64,000 nt of DNA from JBBQVS01 sp038211295 (GTDB taxonomy: Bacteria; Chloroflexota; Ktedonobacteria; Ktedonobacterales; Ktedonobacteraceae): contig JBBQVS010000004.1 in the NCBI GenBank assembly GCA_038211295.1, positions 49,088 through 113,087 of the forward strand. The letters are read 5' to 3'. Below are positions 25,486-33,162 of the stretch, piece by piece. The position numbers were made by a program, and so were the translations under genes. Each line of letters opens with the position of its first letter. Within the stretch, counting starts at the first letter, position 1. The notes under the pieces were generated by a model. It had not been told where the DNA came from and made no database searches. It saw nothing but the letters and a program-made list of their open reading frames with translations.

Positions 25486-27189
25486 ATGACGTTCTCTCAA
25501 AAACACTCAAAGATGAGTGCTCTTTTCTCACTGGCTGCTATAACAGCTATGCTTAGCGCATTTCTTGTTACAGGTGCCGTAAGCACTACTGTTCACGCTG
25601 CATCGACAGGCGTCAACTTTAAGGGGCAGATGACATCCGCGAAACTCGTGGGTGCTGCCAATGTTTCGGCTAAAGCAACTGGTAACGGTGTAGCGAAAAG
25701 AGTTGTGATGCCCTATCATTCACGCCCTGTCGCAAACACTAAACTGCGGGTTGCCGCTCAGCGTCCGTCCGCGAGTAGTTCATCATTCGCGGCAGGGGCT
25801 TTGAAATATGGCTTTCAGGGTGTGAGTGCCGTTGATAATAGTAACGCAACTGGTGGTTACGATCTTGAGCCACCCGACGAAGGTTTAGCGGCAAGCAATG
25901 GCTACGCCGTGAACTTCGTCAACCTCACTGGTGCTATTTACAACGCGAATGGTTCAATCGCTGTCGGGCCTTTCCCGCTTGCCACAGTTGGCAGTGATGG
26001 TGGCTTTTTCAACGAAGACTTGAACAATATTGTCAGTGACCCCCGCGCGTACTATGATGCTTCTAGCCACCTCTGGATTGCGCTGATCTGGGTGACGCTT
26101 AATTCGGGAACGTCACATGTTGATATCGCGGTCAACGCTGGCAATCCTACCACACCATGGACGGAGTATCGTTTCGACGTGACCGATGCAACGCACGCTG
26201 GTTGCCCTTGTTTACCAGACTTCACCATTCTGGGAACCGACGCGTACAACATTTACTTTGTGCCAAATGAATTCCAGAACAATGGTAATGGAGCCTTCAA
26301 TGGCTCGGTAATCTATGCGGTCGCCAAGTCCGATCTGATCAATGGGACTGCGACCCCAAATGTCGCGAAGTTCTCCGACCTGAGCATTGGCGGCGCACTG
26401 GCCTATCACTTGCAACCTGCCGCGACCTATGGTTCTGCGAAGGCGGAATACTTCGCGAACTCGATTGATATCAACAACATCTACGGTAACTCGCTTGGGG
26501 TGTGGGCGCTCACGAACCGCGAACATATTGCAAGCGGTGTGATGCCAACGCTTACCGCGACGGTTGTCAACACCGAAGCCTTCGCGCCTCCTGTTGATGC
26601 TCAGACGCCTGTTGGCTTCAATGCTGGCTTACAATCACCAACGGCTGGCTTTTTGAACCCTGACGACGACGCGTTGCAAAACCTGCAATACATCGACGGA
26701 CACCTGTACGCTACACTGGATACCGCCGCGAATGTTGCGGGCGATACGGTGGCGCGTGATGGCATTGCGTGGTTCGATATTACACCCAAGATTAGCAACG
26801 GTGTGATTTCGACAAAGACCGCCGTCTCAAAGCAAGGGTATGTGGTGGCACAGGGCCTGTACCTGCTCTATCCGCATATCGAACATGCTTCAACTGGCAC
26901 TACCGCGATTGCGTTCTCGTTTACTGGCCCTCAGACGTACCCAAGCGCGGGCTACGTTGTACGTTCTAAGAACGCGAAGAGCTTTGGTGGCCTGGTCGTT
27001 GCTGCGGCGGGTGCGGCTCCTGACAACGGGTTCACTGGTGTAATCGGTATTAAGAACCGTTGGGGCGATTACTCTGCGGGCCAACTCGACGCCTCTGGTA
27101 AAGCGATCTGGTTCGCCACACAGTACATTGCTGGCAATGGCACCAAGTATGTGAACTGGAGCAACTACGTCTTTGCGGTTGCAGCATAA
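25486..27189 (+). CDS. Secreted protein of unknown function
   Basis: A 567-residue exported protein. Residues 1-38 are a clear signal peptide (SALFSLAAITAMLSAFLVTG, then cleavage near VHA-AS). The mature protein is rich in Asn, Ala, Gly and aromatic residues with strand-like spacing, as in beta-propeller or sialidase-like proteins, including GGYDLEPPDEGLAASNGYAV, DPRAYYDASSHLWI and, near the end, RWGDYSAGQ. A CPCL pair is visible. I cannot name a family. It is placed between cobU and the cobalamin riboswitch, but a link to cobalamin is not indicated. A strong terminator follows. Confidence 0.65.
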   Translation: MTFSQKHSKMSALFSLAAITAMLSAFLVTGAVSTTVHAASTGVNFKGQMTSAKLVGAANVSAKATGNGVAKRVVMPYHSRPVANTKLRVAAQRPSASSSSFAAGALKYGFQGVSAVDNSNATGGYDLEPPDEGLAASNGYAVNFVNLTGAIYNANGSIAVGPFPLATVGSDGGFFNEDLNNIVSDPRAYYDASSHLWIALIWVTLNSGTSHVDIAVNAGNPTTPWTEYRFDVTDATHAGCPCLPDFTILGTDAYNIYFVPNEFQNNGNGAFNGSVIYAVAKSDLINGTATPNVAKFSDLSIGGALAYHLQPAATYGSAKAEYFANSIDINNIYGNSLGVWALTNREHIASGVMPTLTATVVNTEAFAPPVDAQTPVGFNAGLQSPTAGFLNPDDDALQNLQYIDGHLYATLDTAANVAGDTVARDGIAWFDITPKISNGVISTKTAVSKQGYVVAQGLYLLYPHIEHASTGTTAIAFSFTGPQTYPSAGYVVRSKNAKSFGGLVVAAAGAAPDNGFTGVIGIKNRWGDYSAGQLDASGKAIWFATQYIAGNGTKYVNWSNYVFAVAA

Positions 27190-27214
27190 GCACCTCTGAA
27201 GAAACATCCCCACA

Positions 27215-27262
27215 ACCGACACGGCGGCATCTGTACGTACAGGTGCCGCCGTGTCGGTGTTT
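27215..27262 (+). terminator. Intrinsic terminator after the secreted-protein gene
   Basis: Two 22-base arms with one mismatch: ACCGACACGGCGGCA then CTGTAC on the left and the complement on the right, with the arms nearly touching at the centre. The right arm runs into TGTTT. It ends the upstream transcript before the riboswitch. Confidence 0.75.
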
Positions 27263-27324
27263 GACAACTCGAAGCCATGGCGAGTATACTGCACACACAA
27301 CACTCTATACTGTTATCCTCACAA

Positions 27325-27492
27325 GGTGGCCTTAGCACTGTGCTAAGGCATAATAGGGAAGGCGGTGCGAATCCGCCGCAGTCGCGCTACTGTGACTGGT
27401 GAGCAGCGTGTCTCTTGTATGTCACTGTCTCTTGCGAGATGGGAAGACTGGACACGCCGCGCTTGTAACCAGGAGCCAGGAGACCTGCCCTG
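27325..27492 (+). ncRNA. Cobalamin (adenosylcobalamin) riboswitch
   Basis: The conserved core is readable: AATAGGGAAGGCGGTGCGAA, ATCCGCCGCAGTCGCGCTAC and TGTGACTGG, then GTCACTG with GATGGGAAGACTGG, and the 3' end GAGCCAGGAGACCTGCC. These are the class-defining blocks of the B12 riboswitch, in the right order. It lies about 170 bp upstream of the BtuF-like gene, so it presumably lowers expression of that uptake protein when adenosylcobalamin is plentiful. A downstream ribosome-site-sequestering structure is likely but I did not fold it. Confidence 0.95.
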
Positions 27493-27660
27493 TGAGGCTT
27501 GCTCACGATCCTTCGCGCATGAGGAACGTGTACCGGAACGCGCTACAGGCAGGTACATCCACGCTTCACCTACTATTGCCGCGTCTACCCGTGTCTCGGT
27601 CAACACGCATCACACGCAAGTGACAACGAGCATTACGACAATTCCAGGAGGTAATGCTAG

Positions 27661-28692
27661 ATGGACACTCGTATCATCATCCCCAATGCTACACCGAACC
27701 GTAGCAACCCGCGCCACACACATCACGCACTCGACACCCTGTTCCTCTTCGTCCTGCTTTTCCTGCTCGCGGCCTGTGGTGCACAGAACACAACCACGAC
27801 GAAAAGCACGATTGTCGCGGTGACACCCGCGACTGACGTGTACGGTACACCAATTGTCTTTCCGTCAACCGCGCCACAGCGTATCGTCTCGCTGGTTCCC
27901 AGCACGAGCGAAATTCTTGGCGCGTTACACCTTGAAAAGCGCGTTGTGGGTATCGACTACAACACCAATTATCCTGCGAGCCTGACCACGCTACCGAAAG
28001 TCTCGAACGCGAACGGCACGTACAACAACGAGCAGATTATCGCGCTGAGACCCGACCTTGTGTTAAGCTATGGTGGCGCGACGAAGCAGACCGACACACA
28101 ACTGAAACAGCTTGGCATCAATGTTGTCGATCTGCAACTCTCGAACCTGACCCAGACACTTGAGGAGATTACGGTTGTGGGTCGCCTCACCTTCGCACAG
28201 GGCGCGGCGCATACGCTTGTGTCGCAGATGCAAAAGCAGATCGATCAGGTTGCGGCAGCGGTCAAAGGCACAACCGCGCCCAGTGTGCTGCTTGAGGTCG
28301 ATGACAGTGCGCCGGGGAAACCCTACGTGTTCGGGGGTAGCTCTTTTGGCGACGAGCTGGCGCGGGATGCCAACGCGATCAACATTTTTCATAGCAACAG
28401 TAGCAACGGCGGCTTCCCACAGGTGACGGACGAGGCGATCATCACCGCTAACCCGCAGTATGTTCTGCTGACGGAAGACCCCGCGTATGGTGGTGTCGCC
28501 AGCGCGGTCTACAAACGTCCCAACTGGGGCAATATCGCCGCCGTAAAGAACCACAATGTGTACCATATCAATGTGGATATCATTCAGCGACCAGGGCCGC
28601 GTATCGTCGAAGGTCTGCAATGTGTCGCGCAACTGGTACACCCTGATATGTTCACAGGTGCTTTGCCCGCATACTGTTCCGCGAATGTGTAA
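27661..28692 (+). CDS. btuF: Cobalamin ABC transporter substrate-binding lipoprotein (BtuF-like)
   Basis: A 343-residue exported lipoprotein with a lipobox LLAACGAQ after a hydrophobic stretch (FLFVLLFLL), then the helical-backbone class III binding fold: PQRIVSLVPSTSEILGAL, VVGIDYNTNYPA, ALRPDLVLSYGG and, near the C-terminus, a GPRIVEGLQ segment. Cobalamin is the most likely ligand because of the riboswitch upstream and the nearby cobS-cobU; heme or iron-siderophore binding is the alternative within this family. The unusually long polar N-terminal lead of about 25 residues precedes the signal. AGGAGG stands before the ATG. No permease or ATPase gene follows. Confidence 0.88.
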   Translation: MDTRIIIPNATPNRSNPRHTHHALDTLFLFVLLFLLAACGAQNTTTTKSTIVAVTPATDVYGTPIVFPSTAPQRIVSLVPSTSEILGALHLEKRVVGIDYNTNYPASLTTLPKVSNANGTYNNEQIIALRPDLVLSYGGATKQTDTQLKQLGINVVDLQLSNLTQTLEEITVVGRLTFAQGAAHTLVSQMQKQIDQVAAAVKGTTAPSVLLEVDDSAPGKPYVFGGSSFGDELARDANAINIFHSNSSNGGFPQVTDEAIITANPQYVLLTEDPAYGGVASAVYKRPNWGNIAAVKNHNVYHINVDIIQRPGPRIVEGLQCVAQLVHPDMFTGALPAYCSANV

Positions 28693-28725
28693 GCACCGTT
28701 CACGTTGTGAAGAGCTAGAAAAAGT

Positions 28726-28945
28726 GGTAACGTTGTAACGTTCATCGCGTGAACCCGCCTGTAGAGCGGGTTGAGGGGGTATAACTAACGTTACTGATGC
28801 CTGTACATTTCAGTAACGTTGTAACGTTGAAAGCTCAAAAAGGGGTGAACGTTACAACGTTACTAAAATAAGAGGGCGTTAGTAACGTTCGAGTAACGCC
28901 CTGAAGTGGCTCTACAGGCGGGTTGAGGGGCCAACGTTACTAAAA
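28726..28945. repeat. GTAACGTT-rich mosaic of inverted repeats
   Basis: At least nine copies of AACGTT or GTAACG words lie in 220 bp. AGTAACGTTGTAACGTT at 28812-28828 faces its exact complement at 28848-28864. GGGCGTTA and GTAACGCCC form another stem at about 28874-28901. CCCGCCTGTAGAG at 28754-28766 is complementary to CTCTACAGGCGGG at 28910-28922 and both are followed by TTGAGGGG-like sequence in their own context. It may be a non-autonomous mobile element or an operator array. The rest of the 466-bp gap is AT-rich with TATATA runs (28948-28985) and a small GC palindrome (28998-29013). Confidence 0.7.
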
Positions 28946-29158
28946 ATTATATATATACATATATTACTATAATATATATATATGATAAGTATTGATATAG
29001 CGGCGGCTTGCCGCCAAGTCAATACTCCCTCCCGCGCGGTTGCGCCACGCTATGCCTTTACACATATGTCACATATCCTCTATTTGGCAACCGCGCTTGA
29101 CTCTGGTATAATAAAACTACCAAGAAATAGAACGCTAGTTTCAATGTTGGAGTGAGCC

Positions 29159-30193
29159 ATGAAGGATCGCCTCATCTCGCCAAACGTGAGTGAAGAGGAA
29201 GCAATCATTGAGGGTAGTCTGCGCCCCCATCGATTGGCGGAATATATTGGACAAGAAAAGATTAAAGAGAACCTGAGCATTTTGTTAGAGGCGGCACGGC
29301 GGCGTAAAGAGTCCGTCGATCATGTGTTGCTCTATGGACCACCGGGACTGGGCAAGACGACGTTATGTAATATTATCGCGGTAGAGATGGGCGTGACGAT
29401 GAAGACGACCTCTGGCCCCGCGATTGAACACGCCGGCGACCTTGCCTCTATTCTTACCGCGCTCCAACCCGGCGAGGTGCTTTTCATCGACGAGATACAT
29501 CGTCTCGCGCGTGCTGTTGAGGAACGTCTGTATTCCGCGATGGAGGATTTCGCGCTTGATGTGATGATTGGCAAGGGGCCGAGCGCGAAAGCTCTGCGTC
29601 TGCCTCTCCCCAACTTTACCGTTGTTGGCGCGACAACCCGTGTGGGTGCGCTTACCGCTCCCCTGCGTGACCGCTTCGGGGCGATCTATCGTATGGAATA
29701 TTACGACAAAGAGGCGTTGCGCGAGATCGTCACCCGTTCGGCGCGTATCCTGAAAGTTCCTGCTGACGCGGACGGCATCGAAGAGATTGCAGGTCGCGCT
29801 CGCGGCACTCCCCGTATTGTCAACCGTTTGCTCAAACGTGTACGTGACTACGCGCAAGTGCGAGCCAATGGTGTGATTACTAAAGAGGTCGCGCAGGCAG
29901 CACTTGACGCGATGGAGGTTGATGAAATCGGCCTTGACCAGACTGACCGCAACATGCTGCTTACCATCATTCAGAAATTCAATGGCGGCCCCGTTGGTCT
30001 CGACACGCTTGCCGCGAGTACCAGCGAAGACTCGAACACCATTGAGGATGTATACGAGCCGTACCTGCTGCAATTGGGCTTTATCTCTCGCACACCACGC
30101 GGACGTGTTGCCATGCGAGCGGCCTATCAGCACCTCGGACTGATGGCACCAGACGGAGAGAGTGGGACGAACCTATGGACAACTCCTTCCTGA
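29159..30193 (+). CDS. ruvB: Holliday junction branch-migration helicase RuvB
   Basis: The hexameric AAA+ motor that drives branch migration of Holliday junctions with RuvA. At 344 residues it is the usual size. The order is: RPHRLAEYIGQ near the start, Walker A GPPGLGKTTL, Walker B FIDEIHRL, the sensor 1 region VVGATTR, arginine finger and sensor 2 near RARGTPRIVNRLLKRVRD, and a C-terminal winged helix ending GRVAMRAAYQHLGL. GGAG precedes the ATG. It overlaps the start of queA by 19 bases. ruvA and ruvC are not in the window. Confidence 0.97.
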   Translation: MKDRLISPNVSEEEAIIEGSLRPHRLAEYIGQEKIKENLSILLEAARRRKESVDHVLLYGPPGLGKTTLCNIIAVEMGVTMKTTSGPAIEHAGDLASILTALQPGEVLFIDEIHRLARAVEERLYSAMEDFALDVMIGKGPSAKALRLPLPNFTVVGATTRVGALTAPLRDRFGAIYRMEYYDKEALREIVTRSARILKVPADADGIEEIAGRARGTPRIVNRLLKRVRDYAQVRANGVITKEVAQAALDAMEVDEIGLDQTDRNMLLTIIQKFNGGPVGLDTLAASTSEDSNTIEDVYEPYLLQLGFISRTPRGRVAMRAAYQHLGLMAPDGESGTNLWTTPS

Positions 30194-31290
30194 AAATGAG
30201 CGATTTCGATTACGCGCTCCCCCCGGAGCTAATCGCGCAAACGCCGCTTGAGCCGCGTGATGCCTCGCGTCTGCTGGTCGTGGAGCGGGCAACGGGAACG
30301 CTGACACATCGCCACTTTCGCGATGTGGGGGAATACGTGCGTCCTGGCGATCTGCTCATCGCCAATCAGAGCCGCGTGATTCCCGCGCGTCTGCTTGGTC
30401 ACAAGGCCAAGACCGGAGGAGCCGTTGAGGTGCTTTTGCTCTCGGAACGGCCCGATCTCGGCGCGGACTACTGGGAAGCTCTGGTGCGTCCGGGTCGGCG
30501 TCTGCATATTGGCGACTACATTATCTTCGACAACGGCACAGGTAAAAGCGCGTGGTTGCAGGCCGAGATTACGGCGCGTACTGACGCGGGCGGACGTGTT
30601 GTGCGGCTCTCGGTTGTGGGGCAGGAACGCGCCGCGGAGAAAGACCCATATGGCGTTCACGCGCTGGTCACGGTGCGCCAGATGATTGACGAGCTGGGAC
30701 GGATGCCGTTGCCCCCTTACATTCACGAGAAGCTGGACGACCCCGAACGCTATCAGACCGTGTATTCGCGCATCACAGGCTCCGCCGCCGCGCCCACCGC
30801 CGGACTTCACTTCACGCCACAGTTGCTCGACCAGTTGCGGCTACAGGGAGTGCAAGTGGGCTTCGTCACGCTGCATGTTGGCCTCGATACGTTTCGGCCC
30901 GTCGAGGTCGAAGACTACCGCGAACATATGATACACAGCGAAGATATCGAGTTAGACGCTGCAACCGCGCACCTCATCAATGAGACACGCGCACGCGGTG
31001 GACGTGTTATCGCGGTTGGCACAACCTCGGTGCGCGTGCTGGAAAGCGTCGCCAACTTGCATGACGGGCGCATCGAACCCTACAAAGGTAGTACGCGCCT
31101 GTTTCTCACACCCGGCTCGCGCTTCCTCGCGGTTGACGCCATGATTACCAATTTCCACCTGCCTCGCTCGACCCTGCTCCTGCTTGTCAGTGCCTTCATG
31201 GGAAAAGACCTGATGACGCAAGCCTATCAAGAGGCCATCCGCGCATGCTACAGGTTTTTCAGCTTCGGGGACGCGATGCTGATTGAGTGA
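30175..31290 (+). CDS. queA: tRNA queuosine ribosyltransferase-isomerase (QueA)
   Basis: Transfers the ribosyl part of S-adenosylmethionine onto preQ1 in tRNA to give epoxyqueuosine. The 371 residues, slightly long because of an insert near 110-140, show the family motifs SDFDYALPPELIAQ, PLEPRDASRLLV, ANQSRVIPARLLG, YQTVYSR then GSAAAPTAGLHFT, and TNFHLPRSTLLLLVSAFMG. The start used overlaps ruvB by 19 bases; an ATG at 30196 gives a normal N-terminus too. The ruvB-queA pairing is common in bacteria and supports both calls. Confidence 0.95.
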   Translation: MDNSFLKMSDFDYALPPELIAQTPLEPRDASRLLVVERATGTLTHRHFRDVGEYVRPGDLLIANQSRVIPARLLGHKAKTGGAVEVLLLSERPDLGADYWEALVRPGRRLHIGDYIIFDNGTGKSAWLQAEITARTDAGGRVVRLSVVGQERAAEKDPYGVHALVTVRQMIDELGRMPLPPYIHEKLDDPERYQTVYSRITGSAAAPTAGLHFTPQLLDQLRLQGVQVGFVTLHVGLDTFRPVEVEDYREHMIHSEDIELDAATAHLINETRARGGRVIAVGTTSVRVLESVANLHDGRIEPYKGSTRLFLTPGSRFLAVDAMITNFHLPRSTLLLLVSAFMGKDLMTQAYQEAIRACYRFFSFGDAMLIE

Positions 31291-31314
31291 ACGCGAGGCG
31301 TGATGTATCGCGTC

Positions 31315-32616
31315 TTACGGTTCCAACCGATTGATATCCCTCGGAAAAGTTGTCGCGAGCTTGATGTTTGGCACACCTGTCAGCTGCATCAGGAGCCGTT
31401 CCAGACCAATCGCGAAACCGCCGTGCGGGGGCATTCCGTATTTGAACGCTTCAAGATACGACACAAAAGGCTCCAGTGGCAAATGCGCTTTCTCTAGAGC
31501 CGCGCGATACTCCGCATAGCGATGTAGACGCTGCCCACCCGTGACCAACTCGGTTCCCCGAAAAAGCAAGTCGAACGAGTTCGTGAAGGCGGGCCGTTCA
31601 GGGTCGGGGTGAGTATAAAATGGGCGTTTGCGGGTTGGATAGCCTGTAACAAACAGAAAATCGCTGCCGAACTCCTGCCTTGCCCACTCGCCAAGCCATC
31701 GCTCGTCCTGTGGCGACAGGTCAGGTTCGCCGCGCACGTCCGTTTTGTAACGCGTGAAGATATGTTCTTGCGCGTCCGCGAAGTGGATATGGGGTATCTC
31801 TGCTAGCACTTCGGGCATCTGCACTTTGAGTAGTTCCAACTCGGCGGGATACTGTTCTGTGAGGCTCGTGAGGATACCCGCGAGCACATCGCGCAACAGG
31901 GCCATAACTGTGAAGTGGTTCTCGATAAAGCCAAATTCCGCGTCGAGGCTCACATATTCGTTGATGTGGCGCGTTGTGTCGTGGGGTTCCGCGCGAAAAA
32001 CGGGGCCGACCTCGAAGACGCGCTCAAACACACCAACCATTATCTGCTTATAGAACTGTGGGCTTTGCGCGAGGTAGGCGTCGCGCCCAAAGTAGCCCAG
32101 CTTATAGACGTTAGCCCCGCTTTCAGTCGCGGACGCGACGATCTTCGGCGTTTGTATCTCTGTGAAATGCTGTTCGGTAAGCACTGCGCGAAAGCCTGCC
32201 ATCACACCTGCGCTCAGGCGCAGAATAGCCCGTCGCGTCGGGTGACGGTTTGTGACAACCGCATGGTCGAGCTGCGTGTTGACGTGCGCGGTGATTTTGC
32301 GCTTATTCAAAGCTATCGGTGGCACCTCGGTTACAGGCGTAAGTACCTCGACGCGCAGATCGTGTAGCTCAACGCCGCCGGGTGCCTGCGCTTCGGCAAC
32401 AACTACTCCTTCAACCGCTAGCACGCTCTCGACGCCAACCGCGTCAAGTGCCGCGAGTTCCGCCAAACGCTCCGTGACGCATTGCACCAGACTCCATCCA
32501 TCGCGTACAACCAGAAAACTCACACCGCCCAATTGTCGATGCGAGTGTAACCATCCCTGCACACGCACTCGTTCGCCAACGTGCGCGGATACCTCTACCG
32601 TGCGTAACCGTTTCAT
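31315..32616 (-). CDS. aspS: Aspartyl-tRNA synthetase, archaeal/nondiscriminating type
   Basis: A class II synthetase of 433 residues. The OB-fold at the N-terminus (VRVQGWLHSHRQLGGVSFLV) is followed by the catalytic core: TPKIVASATESGANVYKL, AQSPQFYKQIMVGVFERVFE with motif 2 VGPVFRAEPHDTTRH, and motif 3 GGFAIGLERLLMQL near the C-terminus. It lacks the large bacterial insertion domain, so it is the archaeal type. Such enzymes in bacteria often also charge tRNA-Asn with Asp for repair by GatCAB; whether this one does is inference. The ATG at 32616 has AAAGGGA nine bases upstream; the upstream in-frame ATG at 32625 is too close. A T-box leader precedes it. Confidence 0.9.
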   Translation of the reverse strand: MKRLRTVEVSAHVGERVRVQGWLHSHRQLGGVSFLVVRDGWSLVQCVTERLAELAALDAVGVESVLAVEGVVVAEAQAPGGVELHDLRVEVLTPVTEVPPIALNKRKITAHVNTQLDHAVVTNRHPTRRAILRLSAGVMAGFRAVLTEQHFTEIQTPKIVASATESGANVYKLGYFGRDAYLAQSPQFYKQIMVGVFERVFEVGPVFRAEPHDTTRHINEYVSLDAEFGFIENHFTVMALLRDVLAGILTSLTEQYPAELELLKVQMPEVLAEIPHIHFADAQEHIFTRYKTDVRGEPDLSPQDERWLGEWARQEFGSDFLFVTGYPTRKRPFYTHPDPERPAFTNSFDLLFRGTELVTGGQRLHRYAEYRAALEKAHLPLEPFVSYLEAFKYGMPPHGGFAIGLERLLMQLTGVPNIKLATTFPRDINRLEP

Positions 32617-32673
32617 CTGAACCATTCCCTTTCGTCGTATATGACACCCTGAACATGCCGTAAAACAGGCAAC

Positions 32674-32710
32674 AAAAAACCCTCATCCTTCCCATCTGGA
32701 GGACGAGGGC
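32674..32710 (-). terminator. T-box terminator
   Basis: Reading the minus strand, CCCTCGTCC pairs with GGATGAGGG (one mismatch) and is followed by TTTTTTG. It overlaps the region needed for the antiterminator and lies 50 bases before the aspS ribosome site. Confidence 0.85.
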
Positions 32711-32965
32711 ATGTGTATTACTATGCCTATCGTGGTGCCACCACCATTTGTCCCTTGTGTGACAACAAGCGACCTTTATCAGTTCAACCTCCCGTGCGAG
32801 AGGGAAAACCGTTGTACTGTAACGGGTACACTCCGAAATGTAGCTACTTGCCCCTCTTTACAAAGAAGCATGTTCACCTTTTGGCTCAAGGGCGTCATCG
32901 CGGCGAACCAGTCACGACGCTTGCAGCAAGTACGTCGCTCTCTGTAGTTCTGGTGCAGTCCCGAC
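32674..32965 (-). ncRNA. T-box riboswitch upstream of aspS
   Basis: On the minus strand the leader shows CAGAGAGCGACG with TTGCTGCAAG, matching T-box stem I. The specifier region is GATGACGCCCTTGAGC, where GAC (Asp, at 32894-32896) sits in the usual codon position. The antiterminator block is ATGGTGGTGGCACCACG, centred on 32731-32742, whose UGGC bulge would pair with a tRNA ending GCCA, as tRNA-Asp does. Uncharged tRNA should therefore permit aspS expression. Exact ends of the element are approximate. Confidence 0.85.
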
Positions 32966-33162
32966 ATGTTCCCTGTCATCGCTGTGCTATTTTTTGTTCT
33001 CCACTCAACTATACATGAGGTGTTACGAGAAGTCAAGCGGAAAACAAGTATACTTATGCCCACTCGTCTAACGAAAATATGCTCTACCGCTCACAGGGAC
33101 GTATCAGCACTTATCTCTACACTTTTCTTTCTCCATGTCGATAGAAAAGAGGGACGGTACTA

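Noticed and set aside
27365..27823. A 152-codon reading frame across the cobalamin riboswitch
   Set aside because: It overlaps the riboswitch and the start of the BtuF-like gene in another frame and has no ribosome site.
32872..32875. GAAC as an overlapping Glu/Asn two-codon T-box specifier
   Set aside because: It lies some 20 bases past the position where the specifier should be; GATGACGCCCTTGAGC matches the usual specifier context better, giving GAC.
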